Shown: positions 49,086 to 59,576 of the stretch, piece by piece
Numbering within the stretch: position 1 is the stretch's first letter
Layout: each line of letters starts with the position of its first letter
Translations under genes and position numbers: made by a program
The notes under the pieces: generated by a model
Databases searched by the model: none
What the model was told of the DNA's origin: nothing
Seen by the model: only the letters and a program-made list of their open reading frames with translations
Assembly: GCF_963678635.1 (NCBI RefSeq)
Contig: NC_087063.1
Coordinates: forward strand, 51,471,220 to 51,535,219
Reading direction: 5' to 3'
Length of the DNA: 64,000 nucleotides
From: Symsagittifera roscoffensis
Taxonomy: Eukaryota; Xenacoelomorpha; Acoela; Convolutidae

Positions 49086-49289
49086 TGTGCAACTACCACT
49101 GGTTAATTAAAAGTAACTAATCTTATGGTAAAAAGAAGAAAATAAAAGATGTTTGAATTGAAACTGCTTTTTCTATTTCTGTCGAAAACTAATGCGAAGT
49201 CCAATGGACTTCGAATGAACGTGGCAGGCAGGTATTTAATTAAGATCACAAGGTCAAGATCAAAATGAAACAGAAGCACAGTCACAACA
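49086..49289 (-). repeat. 5' LTR of retroelement B
   Basis: 204 bp, TGTGCAACTACCACTGG to GCACAGTCACAACA on the plus strand, pairing with 24540-24745. On the minus strand it reads TGTTGTGACTG...GCACA and is followed within 10 bp by the gag ATG. That leaves little room for a conventional primer-binding site. Confidence 0.8.
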
Positions 49290-49904
49290 GTTCCAACACT
49301 CGCGGAGCTGATGGGATTGAAAACGCAGAACTACAAATCATTCATGTTTTTTGTAATTTCTATTTAAATGATAATATTGAATTAACGTTTTTTTTTCAGT
49401 CGGCAATTTTGATATATTTTAAAACCGGAGTTGCTAGACAATGAACTGTTTATAGACAGCGCAGCTATGTTGAGTTCAAGTTCAAAATAAAAAATTGCTC
49501 TTCTTTCAGTGTTTACGGTTAATTCGAACATATTTTTGATCCATTTTTTTTGAAAGTTTGACGCTGGGTTGCCTGTTGGTTTTGCTCCAGTTAAAAATCA
49601 ACTTTTTAACTTTGATAGATTTTATGTGCATATAACATGAACTTTAAAAAAAATTTCACCTCCGACTGTTTCTCAAAAAATCAGGGAGCTTGAAAAGGGC
49701 TAGGAAGTTCGGGCCATTTGGGATGATCAATTTGCGAAAATATAATGGTAACTAAGGAGTTTTTACGTGTTGATTAGAGGCAAGCTGCTGGTCGGTCAAT
49801 ATCAATTTCATGCTCGAATGAGCATTTTTCAAAAAAAAACAACTTTACATGCGAAATTTTTTTTGTCTATAACCTAGTCCAGGCTGGATTTTTCAAATCT
49901 TTTC

Positions 49905-50512
49905 AAACTTGAGTACGAAGTTCTGTGCAAATTCGAACTTGAAATTTAAAATGACTGTACACCGTAAGATACACTTTAGTTTGCCAAAAAAAATCAGGCC
50001 ACGATTTTCGACAAGTAAAATTTTTGGCTAAAAGATTTCTGGCCACATACAAAAATTTTTTCTTTTCGCAGTTTTTTTCTCAGTGATCTATGAAACATTA
50101 TATCAGGCAGTTTCAACTCAAATACGTGTCTGTGAGATTTTATCTTCAACTAATGAGGTTTTTTTTGCTAGAAAACCTCTGGTTATTGTGTTTTCGGACA
50201 AAACATTTTTCGGGCAAAACTCGAAAAATGATTTTAAGTTGATTTATGGAAAAATGATTATCTTTAAGTTTCAATAAAAAATGCTTGTCGTAAAGTTTTG
50301 AACAGAATTTTCTGACAATTTCTGTGTTCATGGAATTGTATGAAACTTTATTTGGAGCATTTTTCTTTTAAAAGAAATTGTACGACAAGTATTTTTGGTC
50401 AACTTGCGAGTATAACAACGCAAACTAAACTTCAAAATCTGTCTATGAGACTTCAGAAAATTGCAACAATTATAGCCGGTTGCTGTTTGAGGAAATTGTT
50501 ATCTTCTGACCT
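49905..50512. repeat. Diverged direct repeat, copy 1
   Basis: About 600 bp repeated at 51146-51720. Shared landmarks are CCGTAAGATACACTTTA, TTTTCGACAAGTAAA, GTTTCAACTCAAAT and GACTTCAGAAAATTGCAACA. No coding is conserved between the copies. Confidence 0.7.
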
Positions 50513-50790
50513 GTTGGCCTAATACTGGCAGTCTGCGGTTTTGGCAGTGCACTTTCTAGTCGAAAGGTTGTCTCAGTTTTTTTAACGCACCCGTTTTCCG
50601 TAAAAAAATGTTTCTGCAACTTTGCTGAATGTGTTGACAATCATTCTTCCATAAATTAACTCATAATTTTTTTTCGAGTTTTGCCCGAACAATGTTTTGT
50701 CCGGAAACACAATAACTAGGGGTTATCTGGCAAAAATACCAAATAAGTTGAAGGGAAAAATTCTCACAAATATGCATTTGAGTTAAAACT
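50112..50790. repeat. Inverted repeat with arms of about 140 bp
   Basis: The left arm runs through GTTATTGTGTTTTCGGACAA and ATTTTTCGGGCAAAACTCG. The right arm (50652-50790) is its reverse complement through CGAGTTTTGCCCGAACAATG, GGAAACACAATAAC and ATTTGAGTT. It resembles a fold-back element inside the direct repeat at 49905. Confidence 0.65.
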
Positions 50791-51145
50791 TTGGTCTTCT
50801 TGCAAACTTTTTAAAGAGTCGAACAAAAATTCAAAAAGTTTTCGCCACAAAAAAAACACAATTGTTTTGATCATCGCTGAAGTCAGCAATCTCTTTCAGC
50901 CTCAAATCAAGAAAAGATTATAGACTGTCCGGTTGTGTTTTTACCTCCACCGATTTTGGACAAACGGCTAGGCATTTCACCACAAAAAATGGGGAATATA
51001 AGAAATTGAGTCAGCGATAGGTCTCAATGTTTAGCCAAGCAGTGTGGAGGAAAAAAAGACAGGTCGAACAACAAAACCAAATTTTTCACTTTCGGAGTCA
51101 ATGTGAGCAAGCAAAAAAACTGCGCATGAAAATTTGCAACAAAAA

Positions 51146-51720
51146 AAAAAATTAAGTACGAATTTGCTCGCAAAGCCGAACTTGAAATTTAGAATGATTT
51201 TTTACCGTAAGATACACTTTAATTTGTCTAAAAATTCAAGCCATAATTTTCGACAAGTAAAGTTCTAGCTAAAGATGTTCTGGCCATACACAAAAGTTTG
51301 AGTTTTCTTCTCGTACTTTTTTCTGAGTGATCTTTGAAGTATTGTTCCATACAGTTTCAACTCAAATGCGTTTCTGTGAGGTTTTTCCTTTCAACTAAAG
51401 AAATGATTTTGCTAGCAAACTCCTGGTTGTTGTGTTTTCGGACAAAACCTTTTTCGGGCAAAACCCGAAAAATGATTACAAGTTGATTTATGGAAAAATG
51501 GTCGTCTTAAAATTTCATAGAATTTTGACCAGAGTTTTTTGACAATTTTCTGTGTTCATGAAATTGTATGTGTAGCATTTTTCCGTTAAATTAAAATTGT
51601 ACTACAAGCATTTTTGGTCAACCTGCGAGCATGACAACCCGAGCTAAACTTAAAAATCTGTGAATGAGACTTCAGAAAATTGCAACAAGGGTAGCCGGTT
51701 GCTTTCTGAGGAGAGCATAC
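51146..51720. repeat. Diverged direct repeat, copy 2
   Basis: Second copy of 49905-50512. A further shared block follows each copy: TACTGGCAGTCTGCGGTTTT near 50523 and TACTGGCAGTCTACGGTTTT near 51961, so the original unit extended beyond the parts that align easily. Confidence 0.7.
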
Positions 51721-52479
51721 TGTTTTGACTGCATAGATTGAAATGAACAAAAAATCAAAAATAGGGTCTTTTGATCTGAAACCCACAGTAAGTAGAACTA
51801 TCATTTCATTTAAACTTTTTTTTACCGCAAACCCCTTCAATCTTCGCTGTAGTGAGTTTATTTGGAGCAAATATATTCAAATACTTTGAAGGGAGTGGCG
51901 GCGCTAAAAAAAGTGCAATTTTATTTTAAAAAAAATTGGCAGCGCAGAAAATTGGCCTAATACTGGCAGTCTACGGTTTTGGCAGTGCACTTTCTAGTCA
52001 AAAATTTGCCTCAATTTTTCTTAAACGCACCCTTTTTCGAAAAAAATGTTTCTGGAAATTGTATGATAGGTGTTTTCTCCATAAACCAAAACGTTGTTTT
52101 TTGTTTCTAAATTTATTTTCTGAAAAATTTTGGATTGTGTTTGCAACCGACAAAGGACCTTGGTTACCCAAAGCACCAAAGGGTTACAATGCATGAAAAT
52201 CGACCTGAATTGTCTTCTAGATGTCTTTCACAAATTATATAACAAAAGTAACAATTTTTTATTTTTTTGGCAAAATGTTTGCGTACAAAATTCGATTTGC
52301 GGTTGAAAAAAAATCAAAAAAATTTGGGGCAAATTTTCAAAATTACTTGAAAAATTTTTTTTACTCGCCACCAAAAAACGCCAGTCATGCGATTTCCATA
52401 TATGGAAATTGTATGGAAAGCATTTTTTCAAAAAATTAATTTAAATGTTCAACTGTTCTCAAAAAGCCACAGAAATGGT

Positions 52480-52620
52480 TTAATTTTTTTTCTATTGTTT
52501 TTCGAAAATGTATGAAAATTCTATGACAAGCATTTTCTCCATACACTTGATGTATGGATTTGTATGATAATGATTTTTGTTGTATGGAATTGTATGATAA
52601 GCATTTTCGGTGTATGGAGG
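52480..52620. repeat. Short TGTATGG/GATAAGCATTTT repeat cluster
   Basis: Three or four imperfect copies of TGTATGRAATTSTATGAYAA followed by GCATTTTC. Low-complexity, no gene. Confidence 0.5.
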
Positions 52621-53879
52621 TCAAACCGGGCTACTGATTGTGCCGCTTCTTTTGTCTTCAAAATTTTAAGCTCAAATAATGCAAAATTGCTTTTGGTTAG
52701 TGCAAATTTATTGTTTTCCAGAATTGAGCGTCTTCCGGGCAGCGAGACACGGAGTCGCATGTTGCCAGTGAACTACAACAGATCAGAGGTGAATGACACG
52801 TACAATCAGAGATAGGAATAAATTGTGACATCTCTTTCAATTGTCTGATTTGAAGTTATTTTTATGATAATGTTCACATCATATACAATATTAATCAGTT
52901 GGGATCCCGGGAATCAATCTACCGATCAAAAATTTTCAAGAACATCGCCAATGTTAAGATTCTATAAATCTGCTATATTTAAAAGCGTTATTTTGAAAAA
53001 AAAATCCAGCATCCTATATTTCTCCAAATTAATCCATTCTTTTCAGCTTTTTCTCCAAATTTCTTTTGATTTTTTTTGTAAATGCAATTGAATTGGTTAT
53101 AAAACTGTACAATTAGAGAACATTATGGCCAAATTAGTGTGAAACTTCATTAAATAGAGAAAAAAATCGTTTTGGTGATTTTTGCATGAAAAACAGAAAA
53201 CATGCAGACACAGAGTTCCATCCCAAAAGCCTAATTATGAAATAAGAATTCAAAAATTGATTTTAATTCTGGGAGTGTCGATATTCTAATTACTCCGACC
53301 ATTGAAAAGTGGACGGAAGGAAAGTTTGTGTTTTATTTTTGTATTTTTTTCTTTTAGCTCGAGTGATAAACTTTTTTTAAAGCCCTCTCAGTTGTTATTG
53401 GAGCGACGTTAAATTTTTTTTTAAATTGCTCCATTGTCGAGAAAAACCGGTTTGAGTTTTTGCGTTCTAGTCTAACTTTGATCAGGTAAAGCAATCGAGT
53501 ATCGTTCGTTATGTATAAAAGTTGGTAAATTAGGCAGGTTATTTAAGGATAATTGGGAAAACTGGTTTTGGAAAAGAGGTTTTGGAAGTTTAATTTAAAA
53601 TTATTTGCTTCAAAAATTAGAAAAAAAAATATTTTTGAAGTTTAAATTTTGCCTAGTTCTCCGATTTTTCACGCGTTTAAATAGTTCTCTCATCGCTCCA
53701 CGCACAAAAAAATTTTTTTAATTGTAAAAAAAAAATAAGTAAAAACTTTGTTGTAGTTTTCTATCCTATGTTGCCGGAACAGTCTGTGCTACTTGCACAG
53801 CAGCCGAGTGTTCCTATTTTGGTTTAAAAAAAAAACAAATTGTTCCAAACCGTTATTACACAGCCAAAAATCGAAACTA
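52621..53879. other. Non-coding AT-rich stretch
   Basis: I see no gene, repeat boundary or RNA here. Base composition is balanced between strands, unlike the stretch that follows. Confidence 0.45.
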
Positions 53880-55910
53880 ATTTCGGAGTAAAAAATGCAA
53901 CCTAGTTACAAATCTGAGTTAGGACCGAGGTGGTTAACTCATAGAGTGATTTCGGATAGGGTACACCGTCTGCTCGTCACGCTATCTTATTTTCGGCCGG
54001 ATCGATTCGTGCAACTTCTTAGTCTAATACCGATCCTAATCTTACTCTTATACTATCTAGTCTCAGGGTGTTTAACTAGTCTCTGCTAGGCTCAATAGAT
54101 CTAGGGTATACTGGTTTATTGCGGCTGCTGAAGTCTTCTTGGAGAGTCAACTAATTTCTAAGTTAAATTCAAATCTCTCTGGTGCTGAAATTACAAGTAA
54201 TTCCAGCACTTACAAATAAGTGGGTTGTTAGTTAGATGGATCATGATTGGTTAATATTAAATACTTTACAGTGGTAAAATATCTAATTTATCCAATCATA
54301 AAATGTAGTTTAGATCAGGTTTCACCCATCCGGGTTTTACAGAGTTTTTTAGAATAGTCTTTCTGCAATTCAAAAGAAGGATGATGGACGTTGGTATTTG
54401 GCGAACATCATATTTCGTCTGGGTTCTCTTGTTAGAGCAGTTCCAGATTCAATCGTTGTGTCTTCTCATGACAATGACTGGGTTTTCGCAACAAACTCAA
54501 ATCTGATTTCAGAATGGTTGGCTATGACAGGTTTTTTCGTTTCATGTAGAGAACTTCTTTGTGTTTGACCTTGTCTAGGAATGGCGTGGAGATTGTGCGT
54601 GGAGGGGATGCCTGGTTACTCGGATCTGTACGTATACTTGAACATCGAGGTGGTCATTGGTCTAGTTCAATGAAGTCCTTTTCTGCGAAGTCAAGTCATA
54701 CTCTAAATCCTTTGAGTTGTGATTGTGGGCGGCATATTGATTGTGGTTGGCCATTCTTTTTCGAGTGTATTGGGGTCATTTTGTCTTTGGATGTTCGTCT
54801 TTGGTGTTGTATGCTGATTTATATACTGCAAGGTATAATTTACATTTTATAAAATTTTTATTAGTTTGGTGTTTTAATTATGATTTTGGTTAGTTGTTTT
54901 CACAAAAGCTTTTTGTTTTAGTTCGGTTATTTTGAAGAGTTACTCACCCTTGAGTACCTCTTATTAAAAATAGGAGTGTGGTCACAAAGCGTGGATGTAG
55001 CGCGGTGGGTTAGGCCGGCTATAGAGCATGCTCAGGACGTCCTCTCTGGTGGGTTAGGCCAGGAGTGAGAGTATGATTTCGTGCGGTTTCTGTGAGAGGT
55101 CCTGTTATGTGATAACTTTTTATGTTAGGTTTATTGTGGTTTTTCTTATGTTTCGTTGGTTGTGTCCTTTTTTCAAAAATCAAATTGTTTTTGGTATGGG
55201 TTTGTCTTTCGACTTTTTTGTGTTTTATTATTTCTTTCTTAGACTTTATAATAGTCTTCAAAAGAATAAATTATCCAGTTTTAAACTGGGTTAATCCGGT
55301 TTGGGTACCGTTGGTTTCCTTTTCTTAGTCATGCTGTTATTCTATGTGTTGTGGTGTTTAGTAAGCTGCATTGGTTAGTTTTGTTTAGTATATAATTCCT
55401 TTCCAACCGGGTTAAAGGAAAGTTTGAAACTTGTTATCGTGTGTTAGAGTTGTTGAGTGTGAAAGCTTGAAACTGAAATTCATTATTTAAACAATTCTTC
55501 GTGGGCGAGCTGTGCGAGTTTGGATAGAAATCTTGTGCGAGTGAATGAAAATATCAAAAGGTTAGTACTGCATTTGCGTTTTATTAATTTACTACATAGA
55601 ATTTCAATTTTATTGCTTGTTTGGGGAAAAATTAAGTTACAAATTTTCATCATTATTAGAATTACTGCTTTTAGGGAAATAATTTATAAATTAATTTATT
55701 ACATTTGTATGAATTTTATTTAATTTAGCTGGTGCAAAAGAATATTAGAGTTTGGGACAATTTGAAGAAGTTTTCTATTTTTTATTTTTCTTTTGTGTAT
55801 TTTGCAGATGATCGTGAGATGAAGACTAAAATTCTAAATAAAACATGGATAAAGAATGGTTAGTGTTTTATTTTAAATTTATTAGTATATATATAAATTA
55901 TACTTACCTG
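53880..55910 (-). other. Probable 3' non-coding part or LTR of element C
   Basis: The plus strand becomes T/G-rich from about 54300 onward, the same skew as the element C genes, so this stretch probably belongs to that element and may hold its 3' LTR. I could not fix LTR ends: no second copy is in the window. A hairpin (GTGCTGAAATTAC then GTAATTCCAGCAC) lies at 54182-54210. ORFs here (54559-54852 and others) have no recognisable features. Confidence 0.35.
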
Positions 55911-56961
55911 TTAGTCGTCGGGGAAAAAACCGTGGGGGAAGATGTCGTGGATTATGTCGGAATTTGTTAGTAACTTTGCTAATATGCGAATGATGTTTTT
56001 AGTTTGAAGCAGTGGCCAAAGCAATTGAAGTGCTTTAATGGTTTTTAGTTCTTCAGTGCCAACTGCAAAATCATAAGGTGTGTTTTGGATGAGATTATAT
56101 AATTTGTGGTTATATTTAGTGTTGTGGATGAATTCTAATATAGGGATTTCTATAGGTTGAACAAATTCATGTGGGATAAGGAAGGGTCTGGATTCTTCTG
56201 CGTTGAAGGTCTTTGTGATGGGACAAAAAATATACATTTGGGTTATGGGATCATAATTGCGAAGAATACCGTGAAGGTTAGTATCTTTGATGCAATATGT
56301 GAAGTTAAGAAAAAATGGTGATGTGTATTTAGAGTTAATAAATTGAAAACGATGGTGTGGTTGTCTTGATGGAGTGTGTAGGTCAAAGTGATTTTGTATA
56401 AAGCGGTAATATGTATATGTGTGGGTTTGTTTAGTGCGTAACATAATGTCATGTGAGCAGTGCAAATCTCTTTCATGTGGTGCAAGGAAATGAAAGGTTA
56501 GTGAAAACAATTGAAATCTTTCTTTAAAACTTTTGTAAGCTTGTGTGTCGGTTAGTGCTTCAGAAATGATGTGGTCGAATTTGCGATCAAATATATTGAG
56601 TGTGAAAACATATGGTGTTTTGATGAAAAATTTTTCTGTGGTTTGTGGGTTAGCGAAGCGATCATCATCTAAAAATTGGTCTTGGTTAGTTCGGATGATA
56701 TTATGATCGTAATATTCTAGCGTATATTCGTTAGCTCGGGGTGCAGTGTATGTTTTTAGTGATTTTTTATATCCAATGTAAGTAAATTGTCTATGTGTTA
56801 GTGGTGTAGTTAGTGGATATAGCATATCTTGATTTCGTTCTATATCGATGTGAGTATTAGATAAAGGTAGGCAAGGCAAAAAGTGGAATTATTGTAATTG
56901 GAGTGTTGAGGTTGGTTGGGTGGGAATTTGAGCGGTGTAGGGATCCAAGTTGTCGGCTCAT
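55911..56961 (-). CDS. Unknown 350-residue protein downstream of env
   Basis: Open from an ATG at 56961 (MSRQLGSLHRSNSH...) whose last bases overlap the env stop as ATGA (56958-56961). That arrangement suggests reinitiation or coupled translation after env. About 350 residues, fairly basic and rich in His, Thr, Phe and Tyr. A moderately hydrophobic stretch lies near residues 24-39 (TPITIIPLFALPCLPL), but there is no clear membrane span in the rest. Blocks such as FDRKFDHIISEAL, FLAPHERDLHCSHD and YIFCPITKTF look like a folded domain. I recognise no family. Since the frame stays open over 1 kb next to a decayed pol, it may be under selection or simply recent. Confidence 0.7.
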
Positions 56962-59576
56962 CGTGGGCTAAAAAAATTACTATTTTGAGACTGAAAAGCG
57001 GTGGTATGGGGTTGTTCTATAATTTGTTCATATGTATTTTCATCTAGGGGATGGTGTGTCATTATATGTTGAATGGGACTTTGTGATATGGTTGGTCTAA
57101 AATTTGGATTATTTGTTATTGCTAAATTTCGAAAATTTCGTGGGACTAGTGATAATGGATGGTTATGTGGTAGTGGTGGTAACTGTGGTGCTGTAGGCGT
57201 AATGTCTACATTGTTATGTTCTTCATCGTATGTGTTCTGTCTTGTTGCTATTTTTGTGTTGTATTCCTTTATTTGTGCATCTAAAAGAATTTTGTTTTTT
57301 GATGATGAAAAAATTCCAAAAAATCCTGCAAATAGTATGCGTGCTACACTTGCTTGTCTATTTACTTGTGTGTGTATAGCGCATGTATTATAGATTCCTT
57401 TTAAAAGCGAAAAAAGAAATCCTATAAAGTTAAACATTGCGTATAAAATAGTCAATTTTTCTAAGATGTAGTAGGGCCATCCTAGAAAATCGAGAATTTC
57501 ATTTTTTAGTGGAACAAAGCTAAAAATATTTATAGGTGAAATATCTTGTGGTCGGTATTTTTCACCGTTTAGATATATATAGTCTTTAATGTCTTTAAAA
57601 TATCCACTATAGTCTTGTGTATAAATATCTGCAAATCCTGCTGTTTCGGCAAGTTTGCGTAAGTTTTGGTCAATTGATTGTCTTTGTATTGTGTCCATTT
57701 GTGTTAATAATTCTTGGAATTGTTGTGTTCTAATGTGATGTTGTATATCGGATTTTGAATATATTCCAATTGATTGTAAGTCAATATTTGGGTTTCGAAC
57801 AATAGCTCTAATGCTTTCAGGTGAAAATTTTTTGAGTGATTGCATTAATGTAGGATATGGAGTAAGAAGATAATTATTATCTTCATCAGGGTTCAGTTGA
57901 ACTACATTGTGGCTACTTTTTGATCCACATGGGACTGCGGTATCCCAGAAATAGGTTCGTCTTGAAAGTGTGTCAACGAAGTGTACTTTATTCTTATAAA
58001 AGATAGGGATTCTTTTATAGCATCGTTTATCTTCAAAAACATATAGTGGCGATACTTTTTTGGTACAGATATAAAACCATAAAATGTTTCTTTCATAATC
58101 TAAAAAATTTGATCTATTTCCTGATAGTAAATATCCTGCGTAGGGTATTTTTAATACTGCTAGTGCAAGTGATTGTAGGATTTGTGTCCTTTCTAATTCG
58201 CATAGCTGGTGAAGTGTTTCTAATTCAGATAGTGACATTTCTTGAAAAATTCGGCTAATTGTGTAGTCTAATTTCATATCTAGGTGAATATCATAGTGGA
58301 TGTTACCGAAATATGTACTATTCATTAGTGATAATTCTTGTAAGCGTGTGCTTCTAGTGTCATGGGGCTTTAGATGTCCACCAGGTTGATTTTTACTTTT
58401 TTGAAAATCAACTGGTATATATGATGTTCCTTCGTTTAAAGGGTGACTTGTGGCGTATGGGTCGATTTTTACTTTTCCAGTGGTCATGTCGAATCCTTTT
58501 TCGTATTCAACTAATATCTTGGAGTATTGTGTTTTGTGAAGTGGATTTCTGTATTTACATGCAATTTCTGTTTCTTGATATATTTGAAAACGTGTCAATT
58601 TATTTTCTATATTGTGTATGTTTCTAAAATTAGAATTTTGTCTTCGTGACGGATGGACTTGGTCGTATGGAATTGATTGTATGAAATATTTTTCGTGAAA
58701 TTTTATCATACGAGCGTGTATTTTTGCTACTTGAAATGTTGTACATGTGTCTTCAGGGAACCAAACAATTGTTGCTTGTGTTCGTGTTGTAGGGTCACAA
58801 TAGCCTTGGTCGTTTTTACAAGGTAATCTAATTCCTTGATAGATCATTGTGTTGTCTGATAAATCGCGTGTGAGTTGTATTTTTTCGAGTTGTATTTTCC
58901 AATCAAAAAACATGATTTCTTGATATCCTTTATTTTTTGTGTCTGCTTTGCAGTTTGATGGGTCATTTATACCAATGTGTGGTATCCAGTGTTTATCGTG
59001 TATATCATAAGTTAATCTTCCGTGTGCGCCGTTGTATGGGTATTTTTCATCTATTTTTATATGTCCTTGATATCTTTCAAGTTCTGCTTGATGTACAGAA
59101 TCTGCAAAAACTTGGAAATATACTAATTTTCTATCAGTGTTTTTATTTCTTGTGATATTGAGTCTTAGTAACTCGTTTTTACAATCTTCGGGATTGAGAT
59201 GTAGAAGTCGTTCATTATTACTTTGGTAGAATGATTCGTGGTCAAGTCGGTTTTTATTTCCATTTGAGACTTGTGAACAATGTACTTTCTTTTCGGAAAA
59301 TGTCGCTGTGAATTTATATCCTTTAACTGTTGTTGCTCGGGCTTTTGAATAAAGTGTCGCTATTACATTTGTTGTTTCTATAGCTTGTGGTTCTGTTTCG
59401 CATTGTGATACTTGATTTATTGCATATTTGTGTAATGTTTTTTGTTCGTTTTCGTCACAATCGTAATGTGTTACTAATAAATCTTGGGGTCCTGTGCGGG
59501 GGGAAGGGTTTATGTTTTCATTTGAGGTTATTAGAAAAAGGAGTTGGAGAAAAATTAAAATTTTTAGAATATACAT
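56958..59576 (-). CDS. env: Envelope-like class of surface glycoprotein
   Basis: 872 codons, uninterrupted. Signal peptide at residues 1-18 (KILIFLQLLFLITS). The ectodomain has many cysteines, including an amino-terminal YDCDENE...QVSQC pair and a middle block with CYKRIPIFYKNKVHFVD...AVPC (about 519-550). Possible N-glycosylation sites include NIT (about 140), NST (419) and NRS (487). The membrane anchor is around residues 704-727, with a second hydrophobic stretch at 745-757. The tail of about 110 residues contains PTAP (794-797; bases 57197-57186) and YEQI (849-852). This layout is that of a viral membrane-fusion or attachment protein. The cysteine pattern reminds me of chuvirus-type and invertebrate retroelement glycoproteins, but that is from memory and unverified. 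It starts 13 nt inside the preceding ORF. Confidence 0.8.
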   Translation of the reverse strand: MYILKILIFLQLLFLITSNENINPSPRTGPQDLLVTHYDCDENEQKTLHKYAINQVSQCETEPQAIETTNVIATLYSKARATTVKGYKFTATFSEKKVHCSQVSNGNKNRLDHESFYQSNNERLLHLNPEDCKNELLRLNITRNKNTDRKLVYFQVFADSVHQAELERYQGHIKIDEKYPYNGAHGRLTYDIHDKHWIPHIGINDPSNCKADTKNKGYQEIMFFDWKIQLEKIQLTRDLSDNTMIYQGIRLPCKNDQGYCDPTTRTQATIVWFPEDTCTTFQVAKIHARMIKFHEKYFIQSIPYDQVHPSRRQNSNFRNIHNIENKLTRFQIYQETEIACKYRNPLHKTQYSKILVEYEKGFDMTTGKVKIDPYATSHPLNEGTSYIPVDFQKSKNQPGGHLKPHDTRSTRLQELSLMNSTYFGNIHYDIHLDMKLDYTISRIFQEMSLSELETLHQLCELERTQILQSLALAVLKIPYAGYLLSGNRSNFLDYERNILWFYICTKKVSPLYVFEDKRCYKRIPIFYKNKVHFVDTLSRRTYFWDTAVPCGSKSSHNVVQLNPDEDNNYLLTPYPTLMQSLKKFSPESIRAIVRNPNIDLQSIGIYSKSDIQHHIRTQQFQELLTQMDTIQRQSIDQNLRKLAETAGFADIYTQDYSGYFKDIKDYIYLNGEKYRPQDISPINIFSFVPLKNEILDFLGWPYYILEKLTILYAMFNFIGFLFSLLKGIYNTCAIHTQVNRQASVARILFAGFFGIFSSSKNKILLDAQIKEYNTKIATRQNTYDEEHNNVDITPTAPQLPPLPHNHPLSLVPRNFRNLAITNNPNFRPTISQSPIQHIMTHHPLDENTYEQIIEQPHTTAFQSQNSNFFSPR
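57186..57197 (-). other. PTAP late-domain-type motif in Env tail
   Basis: Residues 794-797 of the glycoprotein read PTAP, followed by a Pro-rich run (QLPPLP). P(T/S)AP motifs in many enveloped viruses recruit the ESCRT-I protein Tsg101 for budding, usually from Gag or matrix. Its position on the cytoplasmic side of the anchor fits a budding role; this is inference from the motif only. Confidence 0.6.

Larger units (their letters stand above)
24540..49289 (-). mobile_element. Retroelement B, Ty3/gypsy-like, split by an 18-kb insertion
   Basis: Similar LTRs at 24540-24745 and 49086-49289 share the ends TGTGCAA and TCACAACA. On the minus strand, gag starts 10 bp inside the right LTR. Protease, RT, RNase H, integrase and a basic tail follow to the left LTR in the correct order, but with 29391-47796 inserted between gag and protease. 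Without the insertion the element would be about 6.3 kb, normal for Ty3/gypsy. Many stops are present, the RT box is YIED, and part of the integrase core is missing, so it is dead. No matching target-site duplication (AGAAG left, GTTCC right). Confidence 0.8.

Noticed and set aside
49290-53879. Protein genes in the AT-rich region between elements B and C
   Set aside because: All ORFs are under 100 codons, run through repeats and show no features. I saw no splice-linked coding blocks.
53895-54089. 64-codon plus-strand ORF with a hydrophobic stretch
   Set aside because: Isolated, no upstream signals, and probably inside or next to the non-coding end of element C. It could be chance.
54965-55065. 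tRNA-like or SINE head (TAGCGCGGTGGG resembles a pol III A box)
   Set aside because: No B box (GGTTCGA-type) follows at proper distance, and the stretch does not fold into a tRNA cloverleaf. The GTGGGTTAGGCC repeats explain the look.
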